NCBI RefSeq assembly: GCF_014679505.1
Contig: NZ_CP061474.1
Location: 1,828,001-1,892,000 of the forward strand
Reading direction: 5' to 3'
Source of the DNA: Geobacillus sp. 46C-IIa
Lineage (GTDB): Bacteria > Bacillota > Bacilli > Bacillales > Anoxybacillaceae
DNA: 64,000 nucleotides
In this document: positions 26,183-35,500 of the stretch, piece by piece
How positions within the stretch are numbered: the stretch's first letter is position 1
How the letters are laid out: the number at the start of each line of letters is the position of its first letter
The notes under the pieces: generated by a model
Told to the model about the DNA's origin: nothing
The model's input: the letters and a program-made list of their open reading frames with translations, nothing else
Databases searched by the model: none
Program-made: the position numbers and the translations under genes

Positions 26183-26222
26183 AAAAACGATGGGGGACAA
26201 GTTACATCCCCATCGTTTTTTC
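26183..26222. terminator. Bidirectional terminator between the protease and the YitT gene
   Basis: AAAAACGATGGGG and CCCCATCGTTTTT form a perfect 13-bp stem with T-runs on both strands. The loop contains the TAA stop codon (26202-26204) of the YitT-type gene on the minus strand. Confidence 0.92.
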
Positions 26223-26780
26223 GCTCGTTAACATTGTCGTCACCGCTCCGACGACCGTGACGACAACAAACGAATAAATAAACGGCACCGAGTCAATCAT
26301 GAGGCTTCCGACGGAAATAATGCAGGCGTCAATGAGAAAGATAATGACTCCGACGTTCCAACCCGTCCATTTGGCGATAAACTGAGCGAGCAAATCAGTG
26401 CCGCCCGTGCTTGTCTCTTCGCGCAGCATCAAGCCGATGCCTGCGCCGACGAGCCCCCCGCCGATGACTGCACTCAAGAGCGGGTCCAGTGTAACAAGGC
26501 CGCGCAAAACCGACAATACGTCAATCATCCATGACGAGAAAAGAAGGCCGTGCAAGCTGTTGTAAAAAAACGGACGATAATAAAACCAAGCCGCCAAATA
26601 AAGAGGAACGCTTAAGATGATCATCGTCAGGCCTGCTTGAACGTGCCAGCCATATTTGGCGATCAGCCCAAGGCCGATCATCCCCCCGTCAAGCAAATGA
26701 TGGGGAACTAAAAAGACGTTGATGCCGATGCCAAGCAACACGCTCCCCCCAACGATTGCCATTATTTTTCTCATCACCAT
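26202..26780 (-). CDS. YitT-family membrane protein without C-terminal DUF2179
   Basis: About 192 residues with five or six hydrophobic helices. Family landmarks: GINVFLVPHHLLDGGMIGLGLI (about 18-39) and GIGLMLREETSTGGTDLLAQFI (about 113-134). Full-length YitT proteins run to about 280 residues with a soluble DUF2179 domain; that domain is absent here and the gene ends inside a terminator, so the short form is intact rather than cut. ATG at 26778-26780 follows GGAGGGATC. The role of the family is not established. Confidence 0.85.
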   Translation of the reverse strand: MVMRKIMAIVGGSVLLGIGINVFLVPHHLLDGGMIGLGLIAKYGWHVQAGLTMIILSVPLYLAAWFYYRPFFYNSLHGLLFSSWMIDVLSVLRGLVTLDPLLSAVIGGGLVGAGIGLMLREETSTGGTDLLAQFIAKWTGWNVGVIIFLIDACIISVGSLMIDSVPFIYSFVVVTVVGAVTTMLTSEKTMGM

Positions 26781-26938
26781 GGTTGATCCCTCCGCCACGT
26801 TGGCCATTCGGCCAACAAAAAACGAACAACATGTTCCCATATGTATGTATATGGCCTTTCCCGGTCAAGCTTGTCTCTTTTTTGCTGCGCCGGCGCAGGA
26901 AAACAACGGATCGTTTGGCGGCTCGCGGACGAAAAACA

Positions 26939-26980
26939 AAAAATAAGAGGCTAGGCCTCTATGCCTAGCCTCTTATTTTT
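26939..26980. terminator. Terminator after tatA
   Basis: AAATAAGAGGCTAGGC and GCCTAGCCTCTTATTT make a near-perfect long stem with a 7-nt loop and T-runs on both strands. The tatA stop (26973) lies in the stem. Confidence 0.9.
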
Positions 26981-27143
26981 GTGCTTTTGTCGTCTCGTCG
27001 TCGTCGATGATGCCTTTTGTTGCATTTTTAAATTCACGCAACGTTTTCCCGGCTGCTTGTCCCAATTCCGGCAGCTTTTTCGGACCAAAAATCAACAAAG
27101 CGAAAAAGACGATGAGCGCAATTTCCCCAAAGCCGATGTTCAT
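26973..27143 (-). CDS. tatA: Sec-independent translocase subunit TatA
   Basis: 56 residues. A short N-terminal transmembrane helix (GFGEIALIVFFALLIFG) is followed by the hinge GPKKLPELG and an amphipathic helix (QAAGKTLREFKNATKGI), then an acidic tail: the TatA layout. It forms the size-variable pore of the twin-arginine pathway. No tatC is adjacent, so a partner must be elsewhere. ATG at 27141-27143 follows GGAGTGAC; an upstream ATG at 27164 is less likely. The stop lies in the terminator stem. Confidence 0.93.
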   Translation of the reverse strand: MNIGFGEIALIVFFALLIFGPKKLPELGQAAGKTLREFKNATKGIIDDDETTKAQK

Positions 27144-27251
27144 GTTTGTCACTCCAATGTTCAAACGTCATTTTTTAAGTCATTATATCATACCAGGGCC
27201 ATACGTGTCATCGGCTTTCCCTTGACAAACCAGCGGCGGCTTGCCCGGCGC

Positions 27252-27431
27252 TTATCGCTCCTCGAGCAGGCGTACCGGCACATCTTGCTCGCGTTCCGGC
27301 TCATCGGCGAAATAAATGCGCGCCATTTCCTGCTCTTCATCGACGTGTTGAATGATCACCGGCTTTCCTTCATACGTCACCGGAACGATCTCCCCAGCCT
27401 CGGCAATCCGTTTTGCCCGGAGCAACTCCAT
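27252..27431 (-). CDS. sspH: Small acid-soluble spore protein, H type
   Basis: 59 residues: [21 protein letters not shown], then [20 protein letters not shown] and the closing DVPVRLLEE. This is the SspH pattern (start MxxxRAKxI, centre VxYxGxPVxIQxVDE, end VPVxxLxE). SspH is a minor spore-core protein made in the forespore. ATG at 27429-27431 follows GGGGG. The small gene just upstream ends 3 bp before it, so they are probably one unit. Confidence 0.88.
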   Translation of the reverse strand: MELLRAKRIAEAGEIVPVTYEGKPVIIQHVDEEQEMARIYFADEPEREQDVPVRLLEER

Positions 27432-27434
27432 TTC

Positions 27435-27596
27435 CTATTCGCCCCCTTTCGCGCTGTCTTCCGCTTGCGTCCGCAAGCTTTTCCAAAACAACTCATCGCT
27501 GCAGACGATCTCATGCAGTTCGCCTTCGTCCCCTTTAGCATTAATGATTTGCAACAACTGCGTCATATCCTCGGTTTCATGCCGACCGTTTTTCAC
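27435..27596 (-). CDS. Small acidic protein of unknown function, upstream of sspH
   Basis: About 53 residues, soluble and acidic (KNGRHETEDMTQLLQIINAKGDEGELHEIV...LFWKSLRTQAEDSAKGGE), one cysteine. GTG at 27594-27596 follows AAGAAAGGTGAT at good spacing; an in-frame ATG at 27626 is the alternative. It ends 3 bp before sspH. I recognise no family. Position suggests a forespore-expressed small protein, but this is inference. Confidence 0.55.
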   Translation of the reverse strand: MKNGRHETEDMTQLLQIINAKGDEGELHEIVCSDELFWKSLRTQAEDSAKGGE

Positions 27597-27729
27597 GAAA
27601 TCATCACCTTTCTTTGGCAAACTCATGTCATGGGCAGCCGTTCCCTACAGCCGCCATGTTTCAACGGTTGACTCCCCCAAAAAGAAGGAGTATGATTCGA
27701 ATTGGTGTGTATAGAAAGGAGGAAACACC

Positions 27730-28725
27730 GTGAAGGAGCGGGACTATTATTTTGACAACGCGAAGTGTGCGTTAATGCTCCTTGTCGTGTTTGGCCACTT
27801 TCTGCGCCCGTACATTGACAGCGTCTTATGGGTGCACAGCTTGTATACGTGGATTTTCTTTTTCCATATGCCGGCGTTCATTTTCATCTCCGGCTATTTC
27901 GCCAAAAAGTTCCATGAGCGCGGCTACTTGCAAAAAATCACAAAAAAGCTGCTGTTTCCGTATATTTTGTTTCAACTTCTATATTCCGTCTATTATTTCT
28001 TTTTGTATGACAAGCGGTCGCTTGAGCTCGATTTATTGACCCCGCACTGGAGCTTATGGTTTTTGCTTAGCCTGTTCAGTTGGAACGTCTTGTTGCTATG
28101 GTTCGGCCGGCTGCCAAAGCGAATGGCGCTGCCGCTCGCGCTTTTGCTTGGGCTCGCCGGCGGCATGATGGAAGCGGAAAAATGGCTGAGCTTGTCAAGA
28201 ACGCTCACGTTTTTCCCATTCTTTTTGCTCGGGTTTTTCTTCGAAAAACCGGCAATCGAGCGCTTGTTTGCCGCATCGATGCGCCTCGTTTCGCTAGTCG
28301 TGCTTGCCGGCATGTTTTTGCTCATTCACTTTGGCTTTCCAGATTTGCCGCAAGATTGGCTGTACGGTTCAAAGTCATACGATACGCTTGGCGTCTCCGA
28401 ACCGGCCGGCATCGTGAGCCGTCTTGCCATTTACGGGGCGAGCTTGCTGATGATGTTCAGCTTCTTATCGTTCATCCCGGGACGGCGCTTCTCTTTTTCC
28501 GTGCTGGGAGCGCGCACGTTTTACATCTATATCTTGCACGGGTTTATTTTAAAATATTTGCACGAAACGCCGTTCCCTGATTTTATTATGGATGTGCACG
28601 GCTATCCGCTTCTGCTTGCACTATCGGCCGCCGTGATGCTCATCCTCGGGAGCAAACCGGTCATTCGGCTCGTGCGGCCGCTTTTGGAATGGCGGTTGCC
28701 AAAATGGCGACAGACAGCATCGTAG
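27730..28725 (+). CDS. Acyltransferase-3 family membrane protein
   Basis: 331 residues and about ten hydrophobic segments. The N-terminus has DYYFDNAKCALMLLVVFGHFLRP (the R/K-x10-H catalytic motif region of acyltransferase-3 proteins, His near 22) and FFHMPAFIFISGYFAKK (about 44-60). Such enzymes O-acetylate cell-wall sugars or polysaccharides in the membrane. The glycan target cannot be named. GTG at 27730 follows AAAGGAGG. It is monocistronic and closed by a terminator shared with thiE. Confidence 0.85.
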   Translation: MKERDYYFDNAKCALMLLVVFGHFLRPYIDSVLWVHSLYTWIFFFHMPAFIFISGYFAKKFHERGYLQKITKKLLFPYILFQLLYSVYYFFLYDKRSLELDLLTPHWSLWFLLSLFSWNVLLLWFGRLPKRMALPLALLLGLAGGMMEAEKWLSLSRTLTFFPFFLLGFFFEKPAIERLFAASMRLVSLVVLAGMFLLIHFGFPDLPQDWLYGSKSYDTLGVSEPAGIVSRLAIYGASLLMMFSFLSFIPGRRFSFSVLGARTFYIYILHGFILKYLHETPFPDFIMDVHGYPLLLALSAAVMLILGSKPVIRLVRPLLEWRLPKWRQTAS

Positions 28726-28730
28726 CGCGC

Positions 28731-28764
28731 AAAAAGGGTGTCCCGCAAATGGGACACCCTTTTT
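28731..28764. terminator. Bidirectional terminator between the acyltransferase and thiE
   Basis: AAAAAGGGTGTCCC, loop GCAAAT, GGGACACCCTTTTT: a perfect 14-bp stem with T-runs on both strands. Confidence 0.93.
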
Positions 28765-28783
28765 GCGGCGGGTTCGCCGCCGT

Positions 28784-29449
28784 TTAGCGCGGGCGGGCGG
28801 CCCGCACCGCCGCTGCCAACGCTGCAGCCGCCGCTTTTGGCGCTGGAGCGGAAGCGATGGCGCTAATGACTGACACGCCATCCGCTCCGGCTTCAATGAC
28901 CGCTGTTGCATTGTCAACCGTAATGCCGCCGATGGCGACAATCGGGATCGCGATTCCTTGTTCGCGCAGGTGGCGGAGAACGCCGGGACCTTGCGCTTCG
29001 CTCGCATCGTCCTTTGAGTGTGTCGGGTAAATCGGACCGACGCCGATGTAGTCGGCGCCCGCTTCGATGGCCGCTCTCGCCTCTTCGACATTATGCGCCG
29101 AAACGCCAAGAATTTTATCGCCGATCTTCTCCCGCACGCGCCGTGCGTCTTCATCGTCTTGACCGACGTGGACGCCGTCGGCATCAATGGCGATGGCCAG
29201 CTCAACATCATCGTTGACGATCAACGGCACGCCATACGCGCGGCAAAGGCGCTGCAGCTGCCGAGCCAGCGCTTCTTTTTCCGCCCCTTTTAAGGCATTA
29301 GCTCCTTTTTCGCGAAATTGAAACAGCGTCACGCCGCCGTCAAGCGCCTCTTTGAGCACATCGGCGGCCGGGCGTTCACTGTTTTGGCTTCCCATAATAA
29401 AGTAAACGGCAAGCCGCTCTTTCATCTCCTCGCTCGCAATGCGCGCCAT
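28784..29449 (-). CDS. thiE: Thiamine phosphate synthase
   Basis: About 221 residues, TIM barrel, usual ThiE length. It couples HMP-pyrophosphate and thiazole phosphate to thiamine phosphate. Motifs: LFQFREKG (about 42-49), NDDVELAI with DGVHVGQDD (about 83-100), [20 protein letters not shown] and the phosphate-binding AIGGIT. ATG at 29447-29449 lies 5 bp after the thiD stop with GGGGAG overlapping the end of thiD. Last gene of thiM-thiD-thiE, a salvage and coupling set. Confidence 0.95.
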   Translation of the reverse strand: MARIASEEMKERLAVYFIMGSQNSERPAADVLKEALDGGVTLFQFREKGANALKGAEKEALARQLQRLCRAYGVPLIVNDDVELAIAIDADGVHVGQDDEDARRVREKIGDKILGVSAHNVEEARAAIEAGADYIGVGPIYPTHSKDDASEAQGPGVLRHLREQGIAIPIVAIGGITVDNATAVIEAGADGVSVISAIASAPAPKAAAAALAAAVRAARPR

Positions 29450-29454
29450 GGCTC

Positions 29455-30258
29455 TCACTCCCCGTATTGCCGATATGCCCAATGGTTCGTCGGCCCGTGG
29501 CCCTGGCCGATGCCGAGCGGCTGGGAGATCGCCGCCTGCACGAACGATTTCGCCGTCCCGACGGCATCGACCGGATGTCTTCCTTTTGCCAGCTCCGCCG
29601 CCACCGCTGCGGCGAACGTGCAGCCGGTTCCGTGCGTATGGCGCGTGTCAATCCGCTTGCTTTTGAAATACGAAAATTCGCTGCCGTTATATAATAAGTC
29701 AACCGTCTCCTCACCCTCATCGTCATGGCCGCCTTTAATGACGACATAGCGGGCGCCCATGCGGTGGAGAAGGCGCGCCGCTTCCCGGCGGTCATCCATC
29801 GTGCGAATGGCGATGCCGGTCAACGCTTCCGCTTCGGGAATGTTCGGCGTAATGACAAACGCCAGCGGCAACAGCGCCTCTTTCAGCGCTGCCACCGCCT
29901 CTTCCTGCAACAGCGGGGCGCCGCCTTTAGCGATCATCACCGGGTCGACGACAAGCCGCTCCCAACCGTGCTTTTTCACTTGTTCCGCAACGGTGCGGAT
30001 GATATCAGCGCTAAACAGCATCCCGGTTTTAACCGCATCCGCGCCCAAGTCGGCCGCAACCGATTCAATTTGTGCGGCCACCGCTTCAGCCGAAAGCGGG
30101 TAGACGCCTTGCACACCGAGCGTGTTTTGTGCGGTCACCGCCGTAATCGCCGACATGCCAAAGACGCCAAGCTCTTGAAACGTTTTTAAGTCCGCTTGAA
30201 TGCCGGCGCCGCCGCCGCTGTCCGACCCGGCAATCGTCAACGCTTTATACACCGTCAT
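29455..30258 (-). CDS. thiD: Hydroxymethylpyrimidine (phosphate) kinase
   Basis: 267 residues of the ribokinase-like fold. It phosphorylates HMP to HMP-PP, the pyrimidine donor for ThiE. Motifs: [20 protein letters not shown] (about 8-27), [20 protein letters not shown], and the anion hole with catalytic base [18 protein letters not shown] (about 211-228). It is 15 bp downstream of thiM and 5 bp upstream of thiE. A pyridoxal kinase-type paralogue (PdxK) exists in bacilli, but the thi context supports ThiD. Confidence 0.94.
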   Translation of the reverse strand: MTVYKALTIAGSDSGGGAGIQADLKTFQELGVFGMSAITAVTAQNTLGVQGVYPLSAEAVAAQIESVAADLGADAVKTGMLFSADIIRTVAEQVKKHGWERLVVDPVMIAKGGAPLLQEEAVAALKEALLPLAFVITPNIPEAEALTGIAIRTMDDRREAARLLHRMGARYVVIKGGHDDEGEETVDLLYNGSEFSYFKSKRIDTRHTHGTGCTFAAAVAAELAKGRHPVDAVGTAKSFVQAAISQPLGIGQGHGPTNHWAYRQYGE

Positions 30259-30273
30259 CGTTCTCCTCCCCTT

Positions 30274-31083
30274 TCACCGTTGTTCGACCCGTCCATCCCG
30301 CTTCACATCATCGGCGCCAATGCGAGCCAAGGCGTCCAAAAACGCCGCCTGAAAGCTGCCCGGGCCGTGTTTTTCGGCTTCGGCGGCCGCCTGTTCAGCC
30401 GCAACCCCGTAATACGCCAGCGCCGCCACCGCCGCCTTCACAACATCCGGCTCAACGGCGGCAAACGCGCCAACTACCGACGTTAGCAAACAGCCTGTTC
30501 CCGTCACTTTCGTCAACAGTGGATGGCCGTTGCGGATCAAATATGCTGCCTGTCCATCGGTGACGACATCTTCTTTTCCGGTAATCGCCACAACGGTGCC
30601 AAGCTTGGCGGCCGCCCGTTTGGCCAAGGCGACCACGTCCCCGCTTCCTTCGCCAGCATCGACCCCTTTAATCATCCACGGTTCACCGATCATATTGGCG
30701 ATCTCCGCTGCATTGCCGCGCACGGCCGCGAGTTTGATCTGTTCGGCGATGCGGCGCGTCGTCTCCGTTCGGTAGCTGGTCGCTCCGGCGCCGACCGGAT
30801 CGAAAATCACCGGCACGCCAGCCTCATTAGCCGCCCGGCCGGCAATAAGCATCGCCTCGACTTCCGTCGCGTTCAACGTTCCGATATTCAACACAAGCGC
30901 CCCGGCAAGCTTCGCCATCTCGGCCACTTCCTCTTTCGCATACGCCATCACCGGCGAAGCGCCAAGCGCTAGCAGTCCGTTCGCCGTAAAATTCGTCACG
31001 ACGACATTCGTGATATTATGGACGAGCGGGTTCGCCTCTCGCACTCGCTCAAGCAATTCCGCCCATTCATGCCAGTTGTCCAT
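30274..31083 (-). CDS. thiM: Hydroxyethylthiazole kinase
   Basis: About 269 residues, ribokinase-like fold. It salvages 5-(2-hydroxyethyl)-4-methylthiazole by phosphorylation. Motifs: [27 protein letters not shown] (about 19-45), [14 protein letters not shown] and [14 protein letters not shown] with the catalytic Cys (about 197). Start ATG at 31081-31083 follows GGGGAGAG; a longer open frame to 31188 has no better start. It heads the thiMDE unit. The leader shows no TPP riboswitch core, as noted under rejected items. Confidence 0.94.
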   Translation of the reverse strand: MDNWHEWAELLERVREANPLVHNITNVVVTNFTANGLLALGASPVMAYAKEEVAEMAKLAGALVLNIGTLNATEVEAMLIAGRAANEAGVPVIFDPVGAGATSYRTETTRRIAEQIKLAAVRGNAAEIANMIGEPWMIKGVDAGEGSGDVVALAKRAAAKLGTVVAITGKEDVVTDGQAAYLIRNGHPLLTKVTGTGCLLTSVVGAFAAVEPDVVKAAVAALAYYGVAAEQAAAEAEKHGPGSFQAAFLDALARIGADDVKRDGRVEQR

Positions 31084-31268
31084 CTCCGACTCTCCCCTTT
31101 CCGAGCGAAACCCTTTGCTAGTTTTTCTGCTTGGCAGCGTAAGTGCGGCTGCCATGCTCCGACTAACGAAATGATGAGTTCGTCCCATCCATCAGTCTAC
31201 TCTTTCTTTTTTTCAATTGCAAGAAAAGAAAAAAAGGCGGCGCCAAACGCCACCTTCCCTTCCTCCTG

Positions 31269-32291
31269 CTACGGCCGCGTCCATTCCGCGGCATCCGGCT
31301 TGTCAGTCGGCGCTGCCGGCGACAGCCGCTGCGGCAGCGGCCAGTTCCATAAATCTAAATCAATGATATAACGCGGCCGCCGCTTCGTTTCTTTGTAAAT
31401 TTTCCCGATATACTCACCGATCAGCCCAAGCGCGATGAGCTGCAATCCGCCCAACAGCCAAATCGACGTGATCAGCGATGTCCAGCCTGTTTGCGTATGC
31501 CCGGCCCACTTTAAAAAAAGAAAATACGCGCCAAATATCAGACTGACGACAAAAGAAACGAACCCAATGAGCGAAATGAAACGGATCGGCGTGATGCTGA
31601 ACGATGTCACGCCATCGAGCGCAAAAGCGATCATTTTTTTCAACGGATATTTCGTTTTCCCGGCCAGCCGCTCCTTCCGATCGTAATAAACGGACGCTGA
31701 CCGGAAACCAAGGAGCGGGACGATGCCGCGCAAAAACAAGTTCACTTCCCCAAACTGTTCCAACGCGTCAACAGCGCGCCGGCTCATGAGGCGGTAGTCG
31801 GCATGGTTGTAAACGAGGTCGACGCCAAACATCTTCATTAACCGATAAAATCCTTGGGCGGTATGGCGTTTAAACCATGTGTCCGTGTCGCGCCGCCGGC
31901 GCACGCCGTAAACGATATCATAGCCTTCGCGAAACTTTTGCACAAACTCGCGAATGGCCGACAAATCGTCTTGCAAGTCAGCGTCGATTGAAACGAGGCA
32001 ATCGGCGTGCGCTTTAGCCGCAAGCAGTCCAGCCAACAGCGCGTTTTGATGGCCGGCATTGCGCGCTAGTTTCAGCCCCTTCACTTCCGGGTAGCGCAAG
32101 CTCGCCTTGTAAATGAGCTTCCACGTGCTGTCGCGGCTGCCGTCATCGACGAACAGAAGCGCACTTTTTGGCGAAATGAGCCGCTCTTCGATCAGCTCTT
32201 CGCGCAATGCCCGCAAGCGGCCGATTGTCTCAGGCAGCACTTCCTCCTCATTATAGCACGGCACGACAATGGCCAATATCGGGTCAGACAT
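31269..32291 (-). CDS. GT2 polyprenol-phosphate glycosyltransferase (YkoT/CsbB-like)
   Basis: About 340 residues. GT-A catalytic domain (about 5-210): VVPCYNEEEVLP, FVDDGSRDST (about 50-59) and SIDADLQDD (the DXD-type motif near 102). Two C-terminal transmembrane helices (about 230-300) anchor it. This is the DPM1/CsbB layout, which loads a sugar on undecaprenyl phosphate. It begins 1 bp after the end of the membrane protein gene upstream, so translation is coupled. The pair resembles B. subtilis ykoT-ykoS. Sugar and acceptor are unknown. ATG at 32289-32291 is chosen because GGAGGTAGATGAC overlaps the end of the preceding gene. Confidence 0.86.
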   Translation of the reverse strand: MSDPILAIVVPCYNEEEVLPETIGRLRALREELIEERLISPKSALLFVDDGSRDSTWKLIYKASLRYPEVKGLKLARNAGHQNALLAGLLAAKAHADCLVSIDADLQDDLSAIREFVQKFREGYDIVYGVRRRRDTDTWFKRHTAQGFYRLMKMFGVDLVYNHADYRLMSRRAVDALEQFGEVNLFLRGIVPLLGFRSASVYYDRKERLAGKTKYPLKKMIAFALDGVTSFSITPIRFISLIGFVSFVVSLIFGAYFLFLKWAGHTQTGWTSLITSIWLLGGLQLIALGLIGEYIGKIYKETKRRPRYIIDLDLWNWPLPQRLSPAAPTDKPDAAEWTRP

Positions 32292-32292
32292 G

Positions 32293-33972
32293 TCATCTAC
32301 CTCCTTCCCGCACCACTTTGTATAAGTAGATCGTCCAAGCCGACTCATCAGAGCGGAACACCCGTTCAAGGCGAAGGGCGTTTTCCGCTGCGTTTTCAAT
32401 CGGCAGCGCCGAAAAAATGTAGCGCCCGCCCATCTCGTAAAACGCCTCCGTGTTCAATTCAAGATGGCGGATCGTCCGTTTCGAGTTTTTCTTAAACATA
32501 TAGCGCTTGCCGAGCTCATCGACGAACAAGTAACAGCGCCCGCCCCACTCATCGAAATACTCGCGCAGTTTTTTGTTTTTTTCGAGTTCTTTGGCAATGA
32601 TGCGGCGGAAGCGGTATTTATATTCCAACGGATAGAAATTGTTGTACGTATCAAGTGTGTAAAAACCGTTGTATTGCGCGATCACCGGATGGATGCCAAT
32701 GCTGGCGACGCGGTATGTATGCACAGGACGGCCGATATATTCACGAATGTCAGCAAACTGCTTTTCGGCGTAAAATTCACGGAACGACGGTTTATTGCGG
32801 TAGACGATTTCCTCGTTATACGAGATGAGCACCAACAGCTGCAAAGCGATTGCCGCCGCACCGACCGCCCGCCACCTTCGCCCTTCCTGCCAAACAATTT
32901 TCAGCGCCATCGCAAACAAGACATAAATGACCATCGGCCGCAAGAAATGATAGCGGGCAAAATTGAACTTATCGAGCAAATCAAATCGTTCGGTAAGCGG
33001 CAGCCATCCTTTGTAAAACCAAAACGCATACCACGTAGACAAGGCAAAGTTCAGCACGTGCAGCACGACAAACGGCATTTCCTGCCGCCAACGCTTCCGT
33101 TTCCAAACGAAATACAAGGCGATCAACGTCACCGGCAAGATGACGAACCCGTGCACGGTCATCACATGCGTGTGCCCGAGCACGTAGTTTTTGAACGTCA
33201 ACCGAATGACGCGCCAAAGCGGCAAACGGGCGTGGAAATATTCGTCACGGCTCGTCGGTTCATCAGAAAACAAAAGCGAATGAACGAGCCGGTAATCGAC
33301 CGCCAAATAGAGCGTTGTCATATAGGCGATCGCGGCGAAAAACCGCCAGTTCCAGCCTTTGCCGCGGATGATGTCAATCAGCCACCAAACACCGAGCGCA
33401 CTTAAGAAAAAGAAAAAGCCGAGAACAAAACTTGAATACAGCGGCAAGAACGTCAACACCGCCCAGTTCACCCATGAGCGCTCGCCGTTGCGGATGTTTA
33501 AAAACGCCCAAAGCGCAAGCGGCATGCCGAGCGTGCTTAACATTCCCGACGGCCAAAACGGTGTCAGCGCAAACGTCAAAGCAGCGCCGATGCGAATCCA
33601 CAGCCAACGACGGTCTGGCAAGACATGCGTTTTCAACAGCAAATACATGCCGATGAACGCAAAGACGCGAGTGATCGCTTGGCTGATTCCGTAGGCATAA
33701 ACGGACGGAAACAAAGCATGGAGCCAAACGATGCCGCTGAATTCCGTGCCGAACGCGTTGCGCGGCAGCCCGTTAATGATCTGCGGAATGATCCCATCGA
33801 CCGGCCCGAACAATTCGCCGCTGCGGGCGAGCACTTTATACCAAGCGATGTTCGAGTCCAAATTGTCGTGAACGCGCATATGGGCATCTTCACCGAGCAC
33901 AAAATACGGTGACACGTACAAGGCGATGGCAAGCAGCGAGAAGAACAGGAGTCGCTTTTCAATCGCCGGCAC
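32293..33972 (-). CDS. YkoS-like polytopic membrane protein (DUF6044), probable glycan transferase
   Basis: About 559 residues with roughly 10-12 hydrophobic helices in the first 390 residues and a soluble C-terminal domain of about 160. The first periplasmic-type loop has acidic residues (GEDAHMRVHDNLDSNIAWYK), as in GT-C fold enzymes that use polyprenyl-phosphate sugars. With the adjacent GT2 enzyme it would form a two-step envelope glycosylation system: the GT2 loads the lipid, this protein transfers outside. This division is inference. GTG at 33970-33972 follows GGAGG at 7 nt; an in-frame ATG at 33999 is the alternative. No operon partner upstream. Confidence 0.75.
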   Translation of the reverse strand: MPAIEKRLLFFSLLAIALYVSPYFVLGEDAHMRVHDNLDSNIAWYKVLARSGELFGPVDGIIPQIINGLPRNAFGTEFSGIVWLHALFPSVYAYGISQAITRVFAFIGMYLLLKTHVLPDRRWLWIRIGAALTFALTPFWPSGMLSTLGMPLALWAFLNIRNGERSWVNWAVLTFLPLYSSFVLGFFFFLSALGVWWLIDIIRGKGWNWRFFAAIAYMTTLYLAVDYRLVHSLLFSDEPTSRDEYFHARLPLWRVIRLTFKNYVLGHTHVMTVHGFVILPVTLIALYFVWKRKRWRQEMPFVVLHVLNFALSTWYAFWFYKGWLPLTERFDLLDKFNFARYHFLRPMVIYVLFAMALKIVWQEGRRWRAVGAAAIALQLLVLISYNEEIVYRNKPSFREFYAEKQFADIREYIGRPVHTYRVASIGIHPVIAQYNGFYTLDTYNNFYPLEYKYRFRRIIAKELEKNKKLREYFDEWGGRCYLFVDELGKRYMFKKNSKRTIRHLELNTEAFYEMGGRYIFSALPIENAAENALRLERVFRSDESAWTIYLYKVVREGGR

Positions 33973-34519
33973 CTTTTCTCCTCCTTTCGCCCGGCTCATG
34001 TCTTTCCTTATTTTTCAACACATAAGGAAAATTATTCATGATGGTGGAAAAAAGCGGATGTCAAATAAAAAACCGCTGGCGGCTCGGCTAAGCCAAGCGA
34101 CAGCGGGTTTCGCATTCATCTTTTCAACCTTGTACAAGAAAAGGGCCGATACGCAGCGAGCTTTTTTCGCTGCGCACGGAACGATCATAATGAAATTGCC
34201 CCTCCCGTAAACTGCCCATCACCTGCGCTTTCAGGGGTGGGGCTTCAAGCGATTGGTGCGTGTTCGCCGAACGGTAAGCCACACGGAAAAACCCTTCCCT
34301 TCGTTCCGAAGGAGTCCGTCCGAACTGTAAACGCCCGATTCGTTGGCGATGGCCACCCGGCGTTCCTCTCCCGCCTACTCATTGAGCGATTGCCTGCACG
34401 TTCCTTGAGGCGGAAGATTTTTCCGGAAATGACGTTAAAGACAGACAACCTGTTTGGCCGGCTTGACACTAGGAACAATGCCGCCGTATGATCGGGCAAC
34501 TCGTTTTCTTTCGGCCGTG
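33973..34519. other. 547-bp gene-poor stretch with hairpins and a possible element remnant
   Basis: Contents: a minus-strand terminator (34066-34106), a perfect 8-bp hairpin CGCAGCGA/TCGCTGCG (34152-34174), and a block at about 34210-34250 where CCCATCACC and GGGGTGGG pair, which loosely resembles the end hairpin of the TnpB element at 59986. An open frame at 34237-34491 (84 codons, plus) and its antisense both lack a ribosome binding site. I see no supported gene and suspect an old insertion remnant. Confidence 0.4.
34066..34106 (-). terminator. Terminator downstream of the lactonase gene
   Basis: On the minus strand CCGCTG...CAGCGG encloses an inner GGCTTAGCC-type stem and is followed by TTTTTTATTT. 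The closest upstream gene on this strand ends at 34520, about 410 bp away, so an intervening transcript tail is long. Confidence 0.7.
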
Positions 34520-35500
34520 TTAAGCGGAGAACAAGGCGGCCGGATTGCGGACAACCATTTGTTCCAGCTCTTTGTCGCCGATCCCTTCGTTTTTCAACGC
34601 CGGGAGGATGTTCACAAACAAATGCTCGACATGCCAGTTGTTCATCATTTCGGCAAACGGCTCCGGCAGCGTAAACGGGCGGCCAAGCCAAAGATTGACC
34701 GTATCATGGGAAAGCATGATCCGATCGGCATACCCGTCGCGAAGAAGGGCAAGCAGCGTGCGAACCCGTTCGTCATCAGCCGGCGCGCCGACCATTCCTT
34801 GAATGCCGAAGCGATCAAAAGCGATATAGACGCCGTAAGCTAGCGTTCGGCGGTGGTAATCTGGGTCGGTGTTGCCGCACATATGGCCGATGACGATTTT
34901 TTTCGGATCGGCGCCGTGCTCAAGCAAATAGGCAGCTTGCTCCGGCCCCATCGTTCCTTCTTGCGTGTGAGTGATGATGACCGCGCCCGTTTCTTTTTGC
35001 GCGCGGGCGGCGGCGCGGAAAAACAACTTCTCGTACTCGGTGATGCGCCCTTTGCTTGAGGCAAGCTTAATGACGCCGGCTTTGACCCCCGTGCCGGCAA
35101 TGCCTTCGGTCAATTCGGTCATAAACATACCATAAATGTCGTCCTCAGCGGTCCCGAGCAGCTGGCGGAACTTGAAATACGGCGGCGCCCCTTCCCCTTC
35201 ATAGTAATAGCCGGTGGCGCAAATGATGTTCAACCCGGTTTCTTCAGCGACGCGCCGCAAAAACGCCGGATCGCGCCCGCAGTCATTCGGCGTCGGGTCA
35301 ACGACCGTTTGGACGCCGTGCCGTTTCATTTTCTCCGCCGCTTCGATCGCCACGCGAAGCGCTTCGTCTTCGCGGAACGGGCCGTTTGTCACATCGCCTT
35401 GAAAACCGGGATAACCGAACAGGAAATGCTCATGGATGAGCGTTTTGCCGAGCTGATCCGCCGCCACTGGGCCAAGAACCGTCTCTACCATCGTTGCCAT
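34520..35500 (-). CDS. Phosphotriesterase-like lactonase
   Basis: 326 residues of the amidohydrolase PLL family; very like the thermostable Geobacillus kaustophilus lactonase that hydrolyses N-acyl homoserine lactones and other gamma/delta-lactones and has weak organophosphatase activity. All binuclear metal ligands are in place: H23 and H25 (LIHEHF), carboxylated K145, H178, H206 and D266. The ATG at 35500 overlaps the stop region of the acyl-CoA synthetase gene, so translation is coupled. That suggests opening of a lactone followed by CoA activation of the freed acid, which is inference. The natural substrate is unknown. Confidence 0.92.
   Translation of the reverse strand: MATMVETVLGPVAADQLGKTLIHEHFLFGYPGFQGDVTNGPFREDEALRVAIEAAEKMKRHGVQTVVDPTPNDCGRDPAFLRRVAEETGLNIICATGYYYEGEGAPPYFKFRQLLGTAEDDIYGMFMTELTEGIAGTGVKAGVIKLASSKGRITEYEKLFFRAAARAQKETGAVIITHTQEGTMGPEQAAYLLEHGADPKKIVIGHMCGNTDPDYHRRTLAYGVYIAFDRFGIQGMVGAPADDERVRTLLALLRDGYADRIMLSHDTVNLWLGRPFTLPEPFAEMMNNWHVEHLFVNILPALKNEGIGDKELEQMVVRNPAALFSA

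Noticed and set aside
31084..31260. Possible TPP riboswitch before thiM
   Set aside because: The conserved CTGAGA and ACCCTTTGAACCTGA-type core elements are not present in the leader of thiMDE on either reading; B. subtilis thiM/thiE are not TPP-riboswitch genes either.
32464..33405. 313-codon plus-strand open frame
   Set aside because: Antisense to the YkoS-like gene; no ribosome binding site, no domain.
34237..34491. 84-codon plus-strand open frame
   Set aside because: No ribosome binding site, no family, and an antisense frame of similar quality; treated as part of a gap.
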